Assembly (NCBI GenBank): GCA_039028975.1
Contig: JBCCHB010000056.1
Span: 1-64,000 of the forward strand
DNA from: JAHBNG01 sp039028975
Lineage (GTDB): Bacteria; Chloroflexota; Anaerolineae; Caldilineales; Caldilineaceae
DNA length: 64,000 bases
Reading direction: 5' to 3'
The notes under the pieces were generated by a model that was not told the origin of the DNA, made no database searches, and worked only from the letters and a program-made list of their open reading frames with translations. The translations under genes were made by a program, and so were the position numbers. Below are positions 1-10,100 of the stretch, in pieces. Positions within the stretch are counted from its first letter, which is position 1; each line of letters begins with the position of its first letter.

Positions 1-38
1 AATCGGCAATAACCGACTATTTTCAGACGAGGAACGCG

Positions 39-74
39 AAGAATCTCACTTTCCAAACCAAAACTGAGATTCTT
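39..74 (-). terminator. Inverted repeat downstream of the response regulator, candidate terminator
   Basis: A perfect 10-bp inverted repeat (AAGAATCTCA at 39-48 and its complement at 65-74) with a 16-nt loop lies about 85 bp beyond the stop of the response regulator gene, in its direction of transcription. There is no clear U-tract, so a factor-independent terminator is only possible. The surrounding stretch resembles a dispersed intergenic repeat of the 'TCATTCTGAG...GAAGAATCTC' kind known from many environmental bacteria. Nothing else is visible in 1-158. Confidence 0.35.
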
Positions 75-158
75 CAGTCGCCTCGGGCTCCCTCAGAATG
101 ACATTTTCCGATCTCTTTCCGCTTAAGTTGACGGATATGCCTTCATCCCCTTTCCTTG

Positions 159-608
159 TCAACCATTCATTCTTGCAAGCTGCGCCTTCACCTCTGCCAA
201 TTCTCGCTCTAGGTGGAGAATACGAATCTGGGTACGGATGCGCAGCAGTAGCTCTTCCCACTGGACCGGCTTGGTAATGTAATCGGCGGCTCCTGAAGAG
301 ATGGCTCTTTGCCAATCGGCAGGGACAGTTAGTACGGTGAGGAATAAAACGGGGATTTGGGCTGTTTCCAGGTTGGTCTTTAACTGCCTACAGATCTCAA
401 ATCCATTCGTATCTGGCAAAATCGCGTCAAGTAAAATCAGATCCGGCCGGGCATAGATGGCGCGCTGGTATCCACTTTTCCCATCCCGAGCAATCAATAC
501 TTCAAAGCCTTCACCCTCTAGGAATTTGACCATCATACGCAGATTGCGCGGTTCGTCGTCAATAAGCAGAATTGTCGTCTCTTCATGAATTTGTTGTGCT
601 TTTGTCAT
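159..608 (-). CDS. Single-domain response regulator (receiver domain)
   Basis: This 149-residue protein is a CheY-like receiver domain with a short C-terminal helix. The acidic pair is D17/D18 in LLIDDEP, the phospho-acceptor is D61 in ILLDAILPD, the switch threonine is near T91, and the conserved lysine is K113 in YITKPV. Residues about 120-149 form a charged, probably coiled-coil helix and there is no DNA-binding output domain. The start codon overlaps the stop of the upstream hybrid kinase gene by four bases (ATGA), so the two are translationally coupled and most likely work as one phosphorelay. The kinase already carries its own receiver, so this protein may be a second phosphate acceptor or diffusible output. 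The partner or target is not visible. Family assignment is certain; role is inferred. Confidence 0.95.
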   Translation of the reverse strand: MTKAQQIHEETTILLIDDEPRNLRMMVKFLEGEGFEVLIARDGKSGYQRAIYARPDLILLDAILPDTNGFEICRQLKTNLETAQIPVLFLTVLTVPADWQRAISSGAADYITKPVQWEELLLRIRTQIRILHLERELAEVKAQLARMNG

Positions 609-3600
609 GCTGAGCCATGCCTCTCCACTAACGCTAGAACAGCCCTATCGTCATAGGCATCCGACAGTTGGCGCAGCTCCAATGCCACAGCTTTATGAGG
701 TGTGCCTAGCGCATCCAGCTCTTCGGCCAAATTCTTAATTAGCCGCATATTTCCCATGAGGGCTGCCTCATGTAGCGATCTTAGTAGTGCTGCCGGTATT
801 TGGGAGCTATCGTTCTCCACTGCCTCCAAATTCGCATCTACCCGCTCCTCTTCATAAATCCAAGGCAGGTCGAGATGAATTACCAACAGCTCAACCAACA
901 GATACCAGTCCATCGGTTTGGGTAAAAAAGCGTCACATCCAGACATGAGGCTGCGCTCTTGATCTTCGGTAAATGCGCTGGCGGATACGGCAAAGATAAT
1001 TGGCTCTGACTTTTCCATGGGCGGAGGGCTGTCTGTTTTGTCGGGCTCCTCTTGAAATTGGCTATGCTCACGGTAAGCTGCCCGTATCGCTTTTGTGGCA
1101 TCGAACCCACTCATTCCCGGCATGACCAAGTCCATCAGAATCAGAGATGGACGCATGGCAAGGGTCTGTTCCACAACGTCCAAACCGTTGGTTGCCAATG
1201 ATACATCAAAACCTAGCGCGGTCAGCGTATCAGACATCACTTGGCGATTGGGTTCATGGTCATCAGCCACAATTGCTCGTTGGCGAGGCCCTTCATAGCC
1301 AATCAGTGAGGTCGACTTGCAGCCAGAGGAACCAGCCGCATGGCCCACCCTCTCTTCTCCTCTTTCGTCGAAACTGGCATGAACAATCAAGTCAAAAGAG
1401 AAGGTGCTGCCCTCTCCTACTACACTATCAACCATTATTTGGCTACCCATAACACTCAGTAGACGCTGGCTGATCGATAACCCGAGTCCACTTCCCATAG
1501 ACGTACTCTGTTGGTCATGGGCTTGTTCAAAGGGTTGAAAGATGGTTTCAATTTGATCGGATTCTAGACCAATTCCATCATCCTGAACAGCAAAGCTAAG
1601 TCGGCAAATTTGTTCCCCCTTTTTTCTTGATTCATCTACATCCTCCAAAGGGCTACACAGAACCGAGAGCGTTACATTGCCTTCTGAAGTAAATTTCATC
1701 GCATTATCTAGCAGGTTTAGCAACACTTGGCGCAGCATTCGTTCATCTTCCATGATGTACTCGGGCAGATTAGCCGCCGCGTTGTTTCGAAAATGGATTT
1801 CGTTCAGCCGTGCTTGATATTGGACAATCCTCCCAACTCCTTCGAGTAGTTGAGGCAGATTTAGCCATGTAGGTACATGGTCCATCTTGCCCGATTCCAC
1901 CTTCGCTAAATCGAGCACGTTATTAATCAGAGAGAGCAGATGTTTGCCACTCTCATGAATGGCTTCCAAGCCGCTTTGCTTTCGTGTTTCCAAAACTGAG
2001 GGATTCTGCAAGAGCTGGGAGTACCCTAAAATGGCATTAAGCGGGGTGCGCAGCTCATGGCTCATATTGGCCAAGAAGATGCTTTTGGCTTGATTAGCTG
2101 ATTCTGCCTGCTCTTTGGCTTTAGCCAGTGCAAGGGTGCGCTCCTCCACCCGTTGTTCCAGCGTCGTGTTGGCCTCTTGCAGGGCATCCCGACCTTGCCG
2201 AATCGAATCTACCATCTCATTAAACGAGCGGGTCAGAAGGCCAATCTCATCGCTATATTGGGGCGCTACTTTAGCATCCAAGTTGCCAGTGTTAACCTCT
2301 GCAGTCCCTTGTAGAAGCGCTTTGATCGGGTTCATTAACATGACTCGATAAAAGACTGGAAAACCAAGAATAATGAGCAACATAGCGGCAACAATTATCC
2401 ACAATACAGGTTGTAGCTGCTGATGAAGGTAGAGACGAAAGTCGATTCGAAAGTTCTCCACCAGTGGTTGAGCTGAAGAGGCACGCCTATTTGTCCTCGA
2501 GGCAAATTGAGTCTGCTCTAATACAATCGACCCATTGCCTGGAAGAATGCCGATAAGCCAAAGGCCGCGCATAGGGTTAGTCGTGTACGTTGATGGCGGC
2601 AGCACTTCAGAATACCGGAATTCAATATCGCCACTTTGGTGAAGCACAGCTTGAAACGAGAACGGCTGGCTTCCATCGGCATGGACCACATCCAGCCAGG
2701 TAACCGTCGCCTGCTTCCCGTTTTTCTGGACGTAGATCCCGCCCTCTTCGGTTGGTTCCAGATCGGTCAAATAAGGCACAATGGCTGGCTGTTGATGCCA
2801 CGTAAAGGAGCGCTCAAGGAAAGGGCTACCAAAGGTAAGCAGACCATCATTATGAATATAGAGACTGCCCCATCTTTGATCATAGAAGGGAAAGGAAAAG
2901 TCTAACTGAAGATGATGATGCCCGCGCTCCCCCATCGAGACTGGATGTCCCCCGAGACGAACTGCCAAATCACTAAGAGGCGAAGTTCGGCTCGTTTGGG
3001 TCACATAGTCACCGTCACGCTGCAGCAGAAAATGAATGGTTTGGTTTAGCTCTGGGAGATAGGTAGGGATATACGTTCGCTCTATGAGCGGCGAAACGTG
3101 ATAGATGATGGCCCCAATGGTGATGAGCAAAACAAGGAGCGCAATGCCAATCAGCTTGAACATGACGGTAAAGTACTCTGGTGCATAGTTCAGATAGATT
3201 AGCCAACAGGCCATGATGATGCTGGGTACAACAAAGAGTAGTATATAAGTTAATGAGGTATTGGCAACGCTTCCCTGGTGACTGACGCCTGCCAGTCCAT
3301 AGTTGAGGATGAGCAAAATATAGAGAAATATCAACGCAAGCAGTGCTTGGGCTTCACCTTTAAGTGTAATGGTAGGGTACACTTGCCCACCAAAATCATT
3401 ATTTCCGATGGACGGGTATTGGGTCATATCCGATGTGGAAGCAAACCTACGCGATCGGCTTATGACAAACCTCCGTCGAAGGACAACCGTAAGCGCCCAG
3501 ACATGGGTAAGGGCAATAAAACTCACATGGGTGAGTATCAAGCGAGACGGGACGACAGTGGGCCACCAAACTTCCTGGAGGAACATGACACATAGTGAAA

Positions 3601-3988
3601 CCAACAAGAGAACGATGTTGATACGCAGCACCAACCGCGCCTCACGAGCAAACGATGGCTGCCAATAAGGGTACGGGAAAAAATAGGCGATCTGAACAAA
3701 GAGCACCGAGAGAATGGCTTCACAGAGGCGCAGGATCCAGTTTAAGATGTAGCGTAACGGATGGGGCAACAGGAGTGAATGTTCAATTCCGATGGCTAAA
3801 ATGTTAATGGATGCAGCCAGAGCGATACCGAGTACTACTTTGGTTAAGGGCGACTTTGACGGGAGTCGAGCGATGTAGACGGCCATGCCAATGGGAATGG
3901 CTGTTAGCGCGAAGAAATTGATGGCAGTTTGGGTTAAGGCAAAGGTTGGCACAATATAAGTCCATTTGAATATGAAAACACCAGCCAT
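605..3988 (-). CDS. Hybrid sensor histidine kinase with nidogen-like outer domain
   Basis: I choose the ATG at 3988 (1127 residues) because GTGAGG lies 6 nt before it, whereas the longer start at 4009 sits inside a perfect hairpin. The protein begins with about eight transmembrane helices (to about residue 290). A non-cytoplasmic region follows (about 295-535), in which residues about 415-480, with the GGIYV, TVTWLDV and FSFQAVL patterns, resemble a NIDO domain. Next come one more membrane helix, a HAMP linker (about 545-600), a coiled coil, HisKA with H644 in MSHELRTPLN, HATPase with an N-box (LLDNAMKFT) and G-boxes (DDGIGL, GSGLGLSI), and a receiver with phospho-acceptor D953 in LILMDLVMPG. 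The C-terminal 65 residues are helical with no clear HPt histidine motif. It should autophosphorylate in response to an extracellular cue and pass phosphate to its own receiver and perhaps to the overlapping downstream regulator. The ligand is unknown. Confidence 0.93.
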   Translation of the reverse strand: MAGVFIFKWTYIVPTFALTQTAINFFALTAIPIGMAVYIARLPSKSPLTKVVLGIALAASINILAIGIEHSLLLPHPLRYILNWILRLCEAILSVLFVQIAYFFPYPYWQPSFAREARLVLRINIVLLLVSLCVMFLQEVWWPTVVPSRLILTHVSFIALTHVWALTVVLRRRFVISRSRRFASTSDMTQYPSIGNNDFGGQVYPTITLKGEAQALLALIFLYILLILNYGLAGVSHQGSVANTSLTYILLFVVPSIIMACWLIYLNYAPEYFTVMFKLIGIALLVLLITIGAIIYHVSPLIERTYIPTYLPELNQTIHFLLQRDGDYVTQTSRTSPLSDLAVRLGGHPVSMGERGHHHLQLDFSFPFYDQRWGSLYIHNDGLLTFGSPFLERSFTWHQQPAIVPYLTDLEPTEEGGIYVQKNGKQATVTWLDVVHADGSQPFSFQAVLHQSGDIEFRYSEVLPPSTYTTNPMRGLWLIGILPGNGSIVLEQTQFASRTNRRASSAQPLVENFRIDFRLYLHQQLQPVLWIIVAAMLLIILGFPVFYRVMLMNPIKALLQGTAEVNTGNLDAKVAPQYSDEIGLLTRSFNEMVDSIRQGRDALQEANTTLEQRVEERTLALAKAKEQAESANQAKSIFLANMSHELRTPLNAILGYSQLLQNPSVLETRKQSGLEAIHESGKHLLSLINNVLDLAKVESGKMDHVPTWLNLPQLLEGVGRIVQYQARLNEIHFRNNAAANLPEYIMEDERMLRQVLLNLLDNAMKFTSEGNVTLSVLCSPLEDVDESRKKGEQICRLSFAVQDDGIGLESDQIETIFQPFEQAHDQQSTSMGSGLGLSISQRLLSVMGSQIMVDSVVGEGSTFSFDLIVHASFDERGEERVGHAAGSSGCKSTSLIGYEGPRQRAIVADDHEPNRQVMSDTLTALGFDVSLATNGLDVVEQTLAMRPSLILMDLVMPGMSGFDATKAIRAAYREHSQFQEEPDKTDSPPPMEKSEPIIFAVSASAFTEDQERSLMSGCDAFLPKPMDWYLLVELLVIHLDLPWIYEEERVDANLEAVENDSSQIPAALLRSLHEAALMGNMRLIKNLAEELDALGTPHKAVALELRQLSDAYDDRAVLALVERHGSA

Positions 3989-3998
3989 TTTGATCCTC

Positions 3999-4041
3999 AC
4001 GGGTGTCATTTCCGCTTACCGCCTGCGGAAATGACACCCGT
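3999..4041. repeat. Perfect 17-bp inverted repeat at the kinase 5' end
   Basis: Arms 3999-4015 and 4025-4041 are exact reverse complements around a 9-nt loop. In the kinase mRNA this would be a strong hairpin ending directly next to the GAGG ribosome-binding site of the start at 3988. It has no U-tract, so it is either a leader structure affecting translation or mRNA stability, or a dispersed palindromic repeat. Confidence 0.75.
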
Positions 4042-4173
4042 CGAGTCTGTTCCTTGAGTTGGATTGGCTGATTTTGAAAAACGTCAACAGAACCCTAGAA
4101 TTGATACACTATTTTAGCTTATTATCGGCTTCATCTTGCAATTAGGAACCAATCCCTATTTTCTAGGATTACT

Positions 4174-7100
4174 TTACGGCATAATGATCGGCAGGAAGAG
4201 AGAAGTTCCGCTTTGGGGTGATGTAGAAACATGATCCACAGCATTTATCTTACCATCTAATTCAGTTTCTTCCAGGTAGTAAACATATTCCACTCCTTTT
4301 TCTATGTTGTAATCTCGGACTTGGTAGAGACCGCCGTCCGGTCCTTGGCCAAGAATGTATTTATTCGTGACTCGTATCCGTTCTTGGTTCTCAATCAGAC
4401 CATTTGGGACTGTTGTACGAGGATCCACAATGCGGTAAAGGTGAAAGCCATATGTCCCGACTTCAGAGGAGGTCTCCCACTCTAGCAAAATCGAATCTGG
4501 CTCTCGAAGAGCGGTAAAGCGAATCAGCGTCACAACTTTGGGTGGTGTGGGTTCCGATGGTTCTACCAAGGCAATCTCCTGTACGGCCACATCAGCGGGA
4601 CCTAGTACATCAAGTTGCTGGCGGCCTGAAATAGGCGTTAGGAAGCCGCCCGGAACCTGTATGTCAAAGCTATATCGCCCGGGTGTCAGATCTTCAAAGC
4701 GGAAGTTGCCCACATTGTCTGGGGGCGTCTCGGCGATCTTATTGCCGTTCTGGTCATAGAGGGCAACAATAGCGCTTGGGACCAACGACTCCCCAGCATC
4801 TCGCGTGCCGTTACTATTGGTGTCGTTAAAGATGACGCTAATAAGCGTGGCTGGTGTGGTGATGCCTTGGTCTCGTACAAAGATGTTTCCTACATTGCTA
4901 ATGATGATATTGTCAGTGCGAGCCAACAATTCGCCCGTTACTCGCTGACCATCTGAATCGATACCCTCATCACTACCTTGGTTGGCTTGGCTTGGCACAA
5001 ACAGATCCGGGGCTACAAACTCAACATAGTGGCTCCCCTGCCCCATGCCATTAAAGACATAGCTGCCATCGGCATCGGTTGTTGTGGTTTGGACGGGTGT
5101 CTGTTGGATGCTGGCCAAATTGCGAGAAGGGCTGCGGCCTTCAAAGAGCCGAACAACCACATTCCCTATCAGGGACTCGCCGCTTTGGCGAATGCCATCC
5201 CCGTTTGCATCCTGCCAAACCACACCCCGAATTAGATCGTCACTTGAACAATCACCAAAGGTTGGGTTTGGAGAACAGGCATCGAGTGGATCGCTCTCAC
5301 TTGCTTCATCGTACTGTCCGCCATTGTTTAGATCCTCACCGCCAGATTCGCAGATTCCACTGACCGTATTGCTACCATCACAGTAGCCATCCTCATCGGT
5401 ATCTGGGTTCAACGGATCGGTGGTCGTTGTGGGATCTGCATCCGGCACAAAGCGTTCAGTGTTGGTACTCTGCACGGGACCAGAACCGTCTGGGTCAGCA
5501 AAGGCTTGGGTGACGCCCAATTCGGTACCATCGGGCAATCCATCCTGGTCCGTATCCATTTTGTTGGGATCGGTCTCGGTCGAGTCCACTGCACCATCAT
5601 TGTTCTTGTCTTCCCCCATAGAACCACCATCGGTAACCCCATCGTCATCGGTGTCTAGATCGAGGGGGTCGGTGGATGTATCCGGCGCGGCATCGGCGAC
5701 AAACCGCGCGGCGTTGGTACCCACAAAGGGTATACTGTTGATATCACTGACGCCATCGGTGATAATGGTGGTTCTACCTATCTCGGTCCCGTCTTGAATG
5801 CCATCTCCATCCGTATCTGGGTTGAGCCAATCTGTACCATCGGATGTGCTGGGGTCACCATCTGGCCCATTCCATTCCTCGCCATCGCTTAGGCCGTCAT
5901 CATCCGTGTCGGCATCCAGTGGATCCGTGCCGTCGGGCGTATTTGGGTCACCATCTGGCCCATTCCGCTCCTCACCATCGCTCAGTCCATCATTGTCTGT
6001 ATCGGGATCGTCAGGGTCGGTTTCGTCACCTGTGCCTGGCGTACCATCGGGGCCGTTTAGCTCTTCGTCATTGGTCAAGCCATCATTATCGTTATTGTTA
6101 CCGCCGCAGATAGTCCGTAGCGTATCAGGATCACACGGATCCAGCGGGTCGCTCTCATTTGGTTCATCAACCACACCGTTAGCATTTTGATCCTCCCCCC
6201 CATTGGTGCAGACACCCACAACGTTCTGATTGCCATCGCAGTACCCATCATCGTCTGTATCAGCATCCAATGCCTCCGTAGTCGTAGCAGGATCCGCATC
6301 CGGAACGAAGCGAGCGAGGTCCGTACCAGTGAAAGGTATCCCATCATTGTCGCTGATTCCTCCTTGAATGGGTATAGTTCGGCCGCGTTCAACGCCATCC
6401 GGTATGCCATCTTGATCGGTATCCGGGTTCAATGGATCTGTGCCATCGGGTGTATTGGGATCTCCGTCTGGACCCTCGATTTCTTCGCCATCGCTTATGC
6501 CATCATCATCCGCATCGGCATCCAATGGATTGGTATCAGCCCTTGGTTCGCTTCCGCTGTCAGCAGTAAAAATATAGATACCATCTGGACCAACCTCTTG
6601 GCCATCAGTTAGGCCATCATTATCCGTATCTACATCATTGGGATCCGTGGCCAGAATTGCCTCCTCTGCATCAGTTAGGCCATCATCATCCGTATCAGGG
6701 CTTTGGCAGACTGGGGCCGAATTGTCGGGATCGCAACGATTGAGTGGGTCACTTTCATTTGGTTCATCAACCTGACCATTGTCATCCAGATCCTCCTGAC
6801 CCAGAGCGCAGGTATCCACAACCGCCAAGCTCCCGTCACAGAAACCATCCCCGTCTGAGTCAGCATTCAGGGGATCCGTACCCGTAGTGGGATCTCCATC
6901 AGGGACAAAATGAGGAGATTCGCTATCGGTACCAACAGCCGGACCCTCGCCATCTGGGTCAGCTACAGGCAAAAGAATGCCTCTTTCAGTCCCATCCATT
7001 AAGCCATCTTGGTCAGTATCAGGTATGCCGGGATCCGTTTCTGTCAGCTCTACGAGACCATTGCCATTTTTGTCTTCACCGGCGGCAGTCCCATCCATTA

Positions 7101-10100
7101 AACCATCATCATCGCTATCTGCATCGAGCGGATCCGTCGTGGTGGAAGAATCGGTGTCTGGCGTAAAGTGATTTGGATCTGTGCCGCTAAAGACAATGCC
7201 ATCTCCGTCGCTGGAACCACCAACAATAAGCAAGGTGATCCCTTTTTCAGTCCCATCCTGAACTCCATCTCCATCCGTATCAGAAAGGAGGGGATCGGTC
7301 TCGTCGCCTGTATCCGGCTGCCCGTCAGCTCCATTCCACTCACTCCCGTCGCTGAGGCCATCGTCGTCACTATCCGCATCCAGTGGGTCACTTTCATCAC
7401 CTGTATTCGCCACATTGTCTAGGCCACTCAATTCGGCCCCATCATTGATGCCGTCATTGTCTGTGTCCCCATCCAAGGGGTCGGTTTCATCACCCGTCCC
7501 AGGTATGCCATCCGGACCATCTTTTTCTTGCTGATTCGTCAGGCCATCGTTGTCACTATCCGCATCCGGGCAACCCGCTAGTGTGCGAGTGGGATCACAG
7601 GTATCCAGAGGATCGCTTTCATCTGAATCAACTGAGCCGTTGTTATTCGCGTCTTCGCCCCCTTGTTCACAAATGCCCGCCACACTCTGGCTCCCATCAC
7701 AATACCCGTCATCGTCACTATCCGCATCCAACGGATTCGTGGTGGCAGCAGGCGCGCTGTCTGGGATAAATCGTACCGGATCGGATCCTAAGGCCGGACC
7801 AGCGCCATCTGGGTCAGCCAAAGGCATGGTAATGCCAAGCTCCGTCCCATCCTGAATGCCATCTTCATCGCTGTCGGCCTGGTTGGGCATGGTCTCACCT
7901 GCATCGACTCGGCCATCGTTGTTCTGGTCTTCGCCACTACGACCATCCGCTGGGCTACCATCAGCCAACCCATCATCATCTGTATCCGCATCCAGTGGAT
8001 CCGTCCTGGTCGTGGGATCCAGATCCGGCACGTAATTAGGTGAATCGGGATCGGTACCCAAAAGAAGATCAGTCCCGTCGGGATCAGCTACAGGAGTGGT
8101 GACCCCCTTCTCTGTTCCATCATAGATGCCATCCCCATCCGTATCTGGCTTGGTTGCATCACTCTCGTTGGCATTAAGAACGCCATTCCCATTTGTGTCT
8201 TCGCCTGCAGGACCACCGTCAGCCAATCCGTCATCATCACTATCCACATCTAAGGGATCGGTCGTGGTTGTCGTATCAACATCTGGCACAAAGTTGGGTG
8301 ATGTCGCCTCGGTCCCTACAGCCGAACCATCCCCATCAGGATCTGGAACTGGCTGAATCACACCTCTTTCGGTACCGTCATTGATGCCGTCACCATCTGT
8401 ATCGGGGTTGTTGGGATCCGTCTCTTTTGAATCACCCGAATCCTGGGCACCGTTACCATTCTGGTCTTCTCCATTGGGTCCACCATCGGGCAGGCCATCA
8501 TCGTCGCTATCGGCATCAAGGGGATCGGTGGTTGTTGTTGGATCAGTATCCGGCAAAAAGTCAGTCGTACTGGAATCGGTACCGGCAATTTGACCCTCCT
8601 CAATGGAATCAATGAGAGGCTGGGTGACACCCATCTCTGTGCCATCTTTAATCCCGTCGCCGTCTGTGTCCGAGTTGTTTGGGTCAGTCTCATTGGGATC
8701 AATCCGGCCATCTCCATCGGCATCCTCACCGTTCACCCCACCGTCAGCTAAGCCATCGTCATCACTATCGACATCGAGGGGATCGGTGGTGGAGGCTGGA
8801 TCTTCATCGGCCATAAAGAAGTTTGAATTCGTATCCGCCAGATGATCTTGATGACTAGAGAGTTGAGGCGTGGCTAATCCGTATTCGGTTCCATCCTGAA
8901 CGCCATCAGCATCACTATCAGCGCTATTGGGATCGGTACCATCGTTGGTGGTCGGATCGCTATCAGGACCGTAAACCTCATTGCCATCCAGAAGGCCATC
9001 ATCATCGGTATCGGCATCGTTGGGATCGGTCTCGTCGCCACTATTCGGTATTTGGTCAAATCCATCTATCTCTTCATCATCGGTGAGGCCATCCCCATCG
9101 CTATCCGCTGGAGGATTGACTGTTACCACAACCTGTGCGCTGGTACAGAGTCCGTCTTTGTCACAGATCTGGTAGCTAAATGAGCTATTGCCCACAAATC
9201 CAATGGCAGGCGTAAAGTGGATGGTGTCGTCACTAGGGTCGGTAGGCGTGCCGTTGTCATAAACGGATGCTTCTCCTTCTGGAATAAGTGGTGGTGTACC
9301 AATTGATAAGGATCCTTCGGGTCTACCGCTGGTATCTTCTTGGTCAATATCATTAGCCCGTACATCGATAAATATGGCTATCTCTTCGCCTGTGTTGGCT
9401 GTATCATTGGCGGCGACAGGAACCGTGTTGTTGGGTGGGTTAACGACTACGGTCACGCTGGCTGTATCGCAAAGACCTTCGCTATCACAGATTTCATAGC
9501 GGAAAGAGCTGTCTCCCTGAAAGCCATCAGCCGGTGAAAAATCAATTGTGTCATCGCTCACAAGGGCAGGTGTATTGTTGTTGTTGAGGGTCGCACTTCC
9601 CTGGGTATCCAAAGGTGGTATCACAATCCGCAGGCTGCCTTGCGGACGCCCTGATGGATCTTCTCCATCAACATCGTTGGCTCGTACATTAATGTTAATG
9701 GCTGTTTCATATACCGCAGTGGGCAAGTCATCATTGGCCTTGGGTGCGCTATTTGGGATGTCGTCGTCACCGTTGCCCGTCGTCGGGTCTGTTTCTTCTC
9801 CATCCTGAAGGCCGTTATTGTTGGCATCCTCCCCAGCCACACAGATAGGGAGAACAGCAAGGGAACCGTCACAGTAGCCGCCATCATCCGTATCAGGATC
9901 GAGGGGATCTGTTGTCGTATTGGGATCGGCATCAGGAATGAAGACACTCTTATCTGTATCTGTAGGGTGCCCCGTTGCTTCGCCACGCTCGGTACCATCC
10001 TGTAGGCCGTCGCTGTCGCTGTCTGGATGATTGGGATCGGTCTCCACAAAATCGACCTGCCCATCATTATTTTTGTCTTCGCCAGTGGTCGAACCACTAG

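Noticed and set aside
46..315. Open frame overlapping the end of the response regulator gene
   Set aside because: It is an out-of-frame shadow of a certain gene and its tail lies in a dispersed repeat.
605..850. HPt domain at the C-terminus of the hybrid kinase
   Set aside because: The helical tail lacks the HPt pattern around a histidine with the usual flanking Lys/Gly residues.
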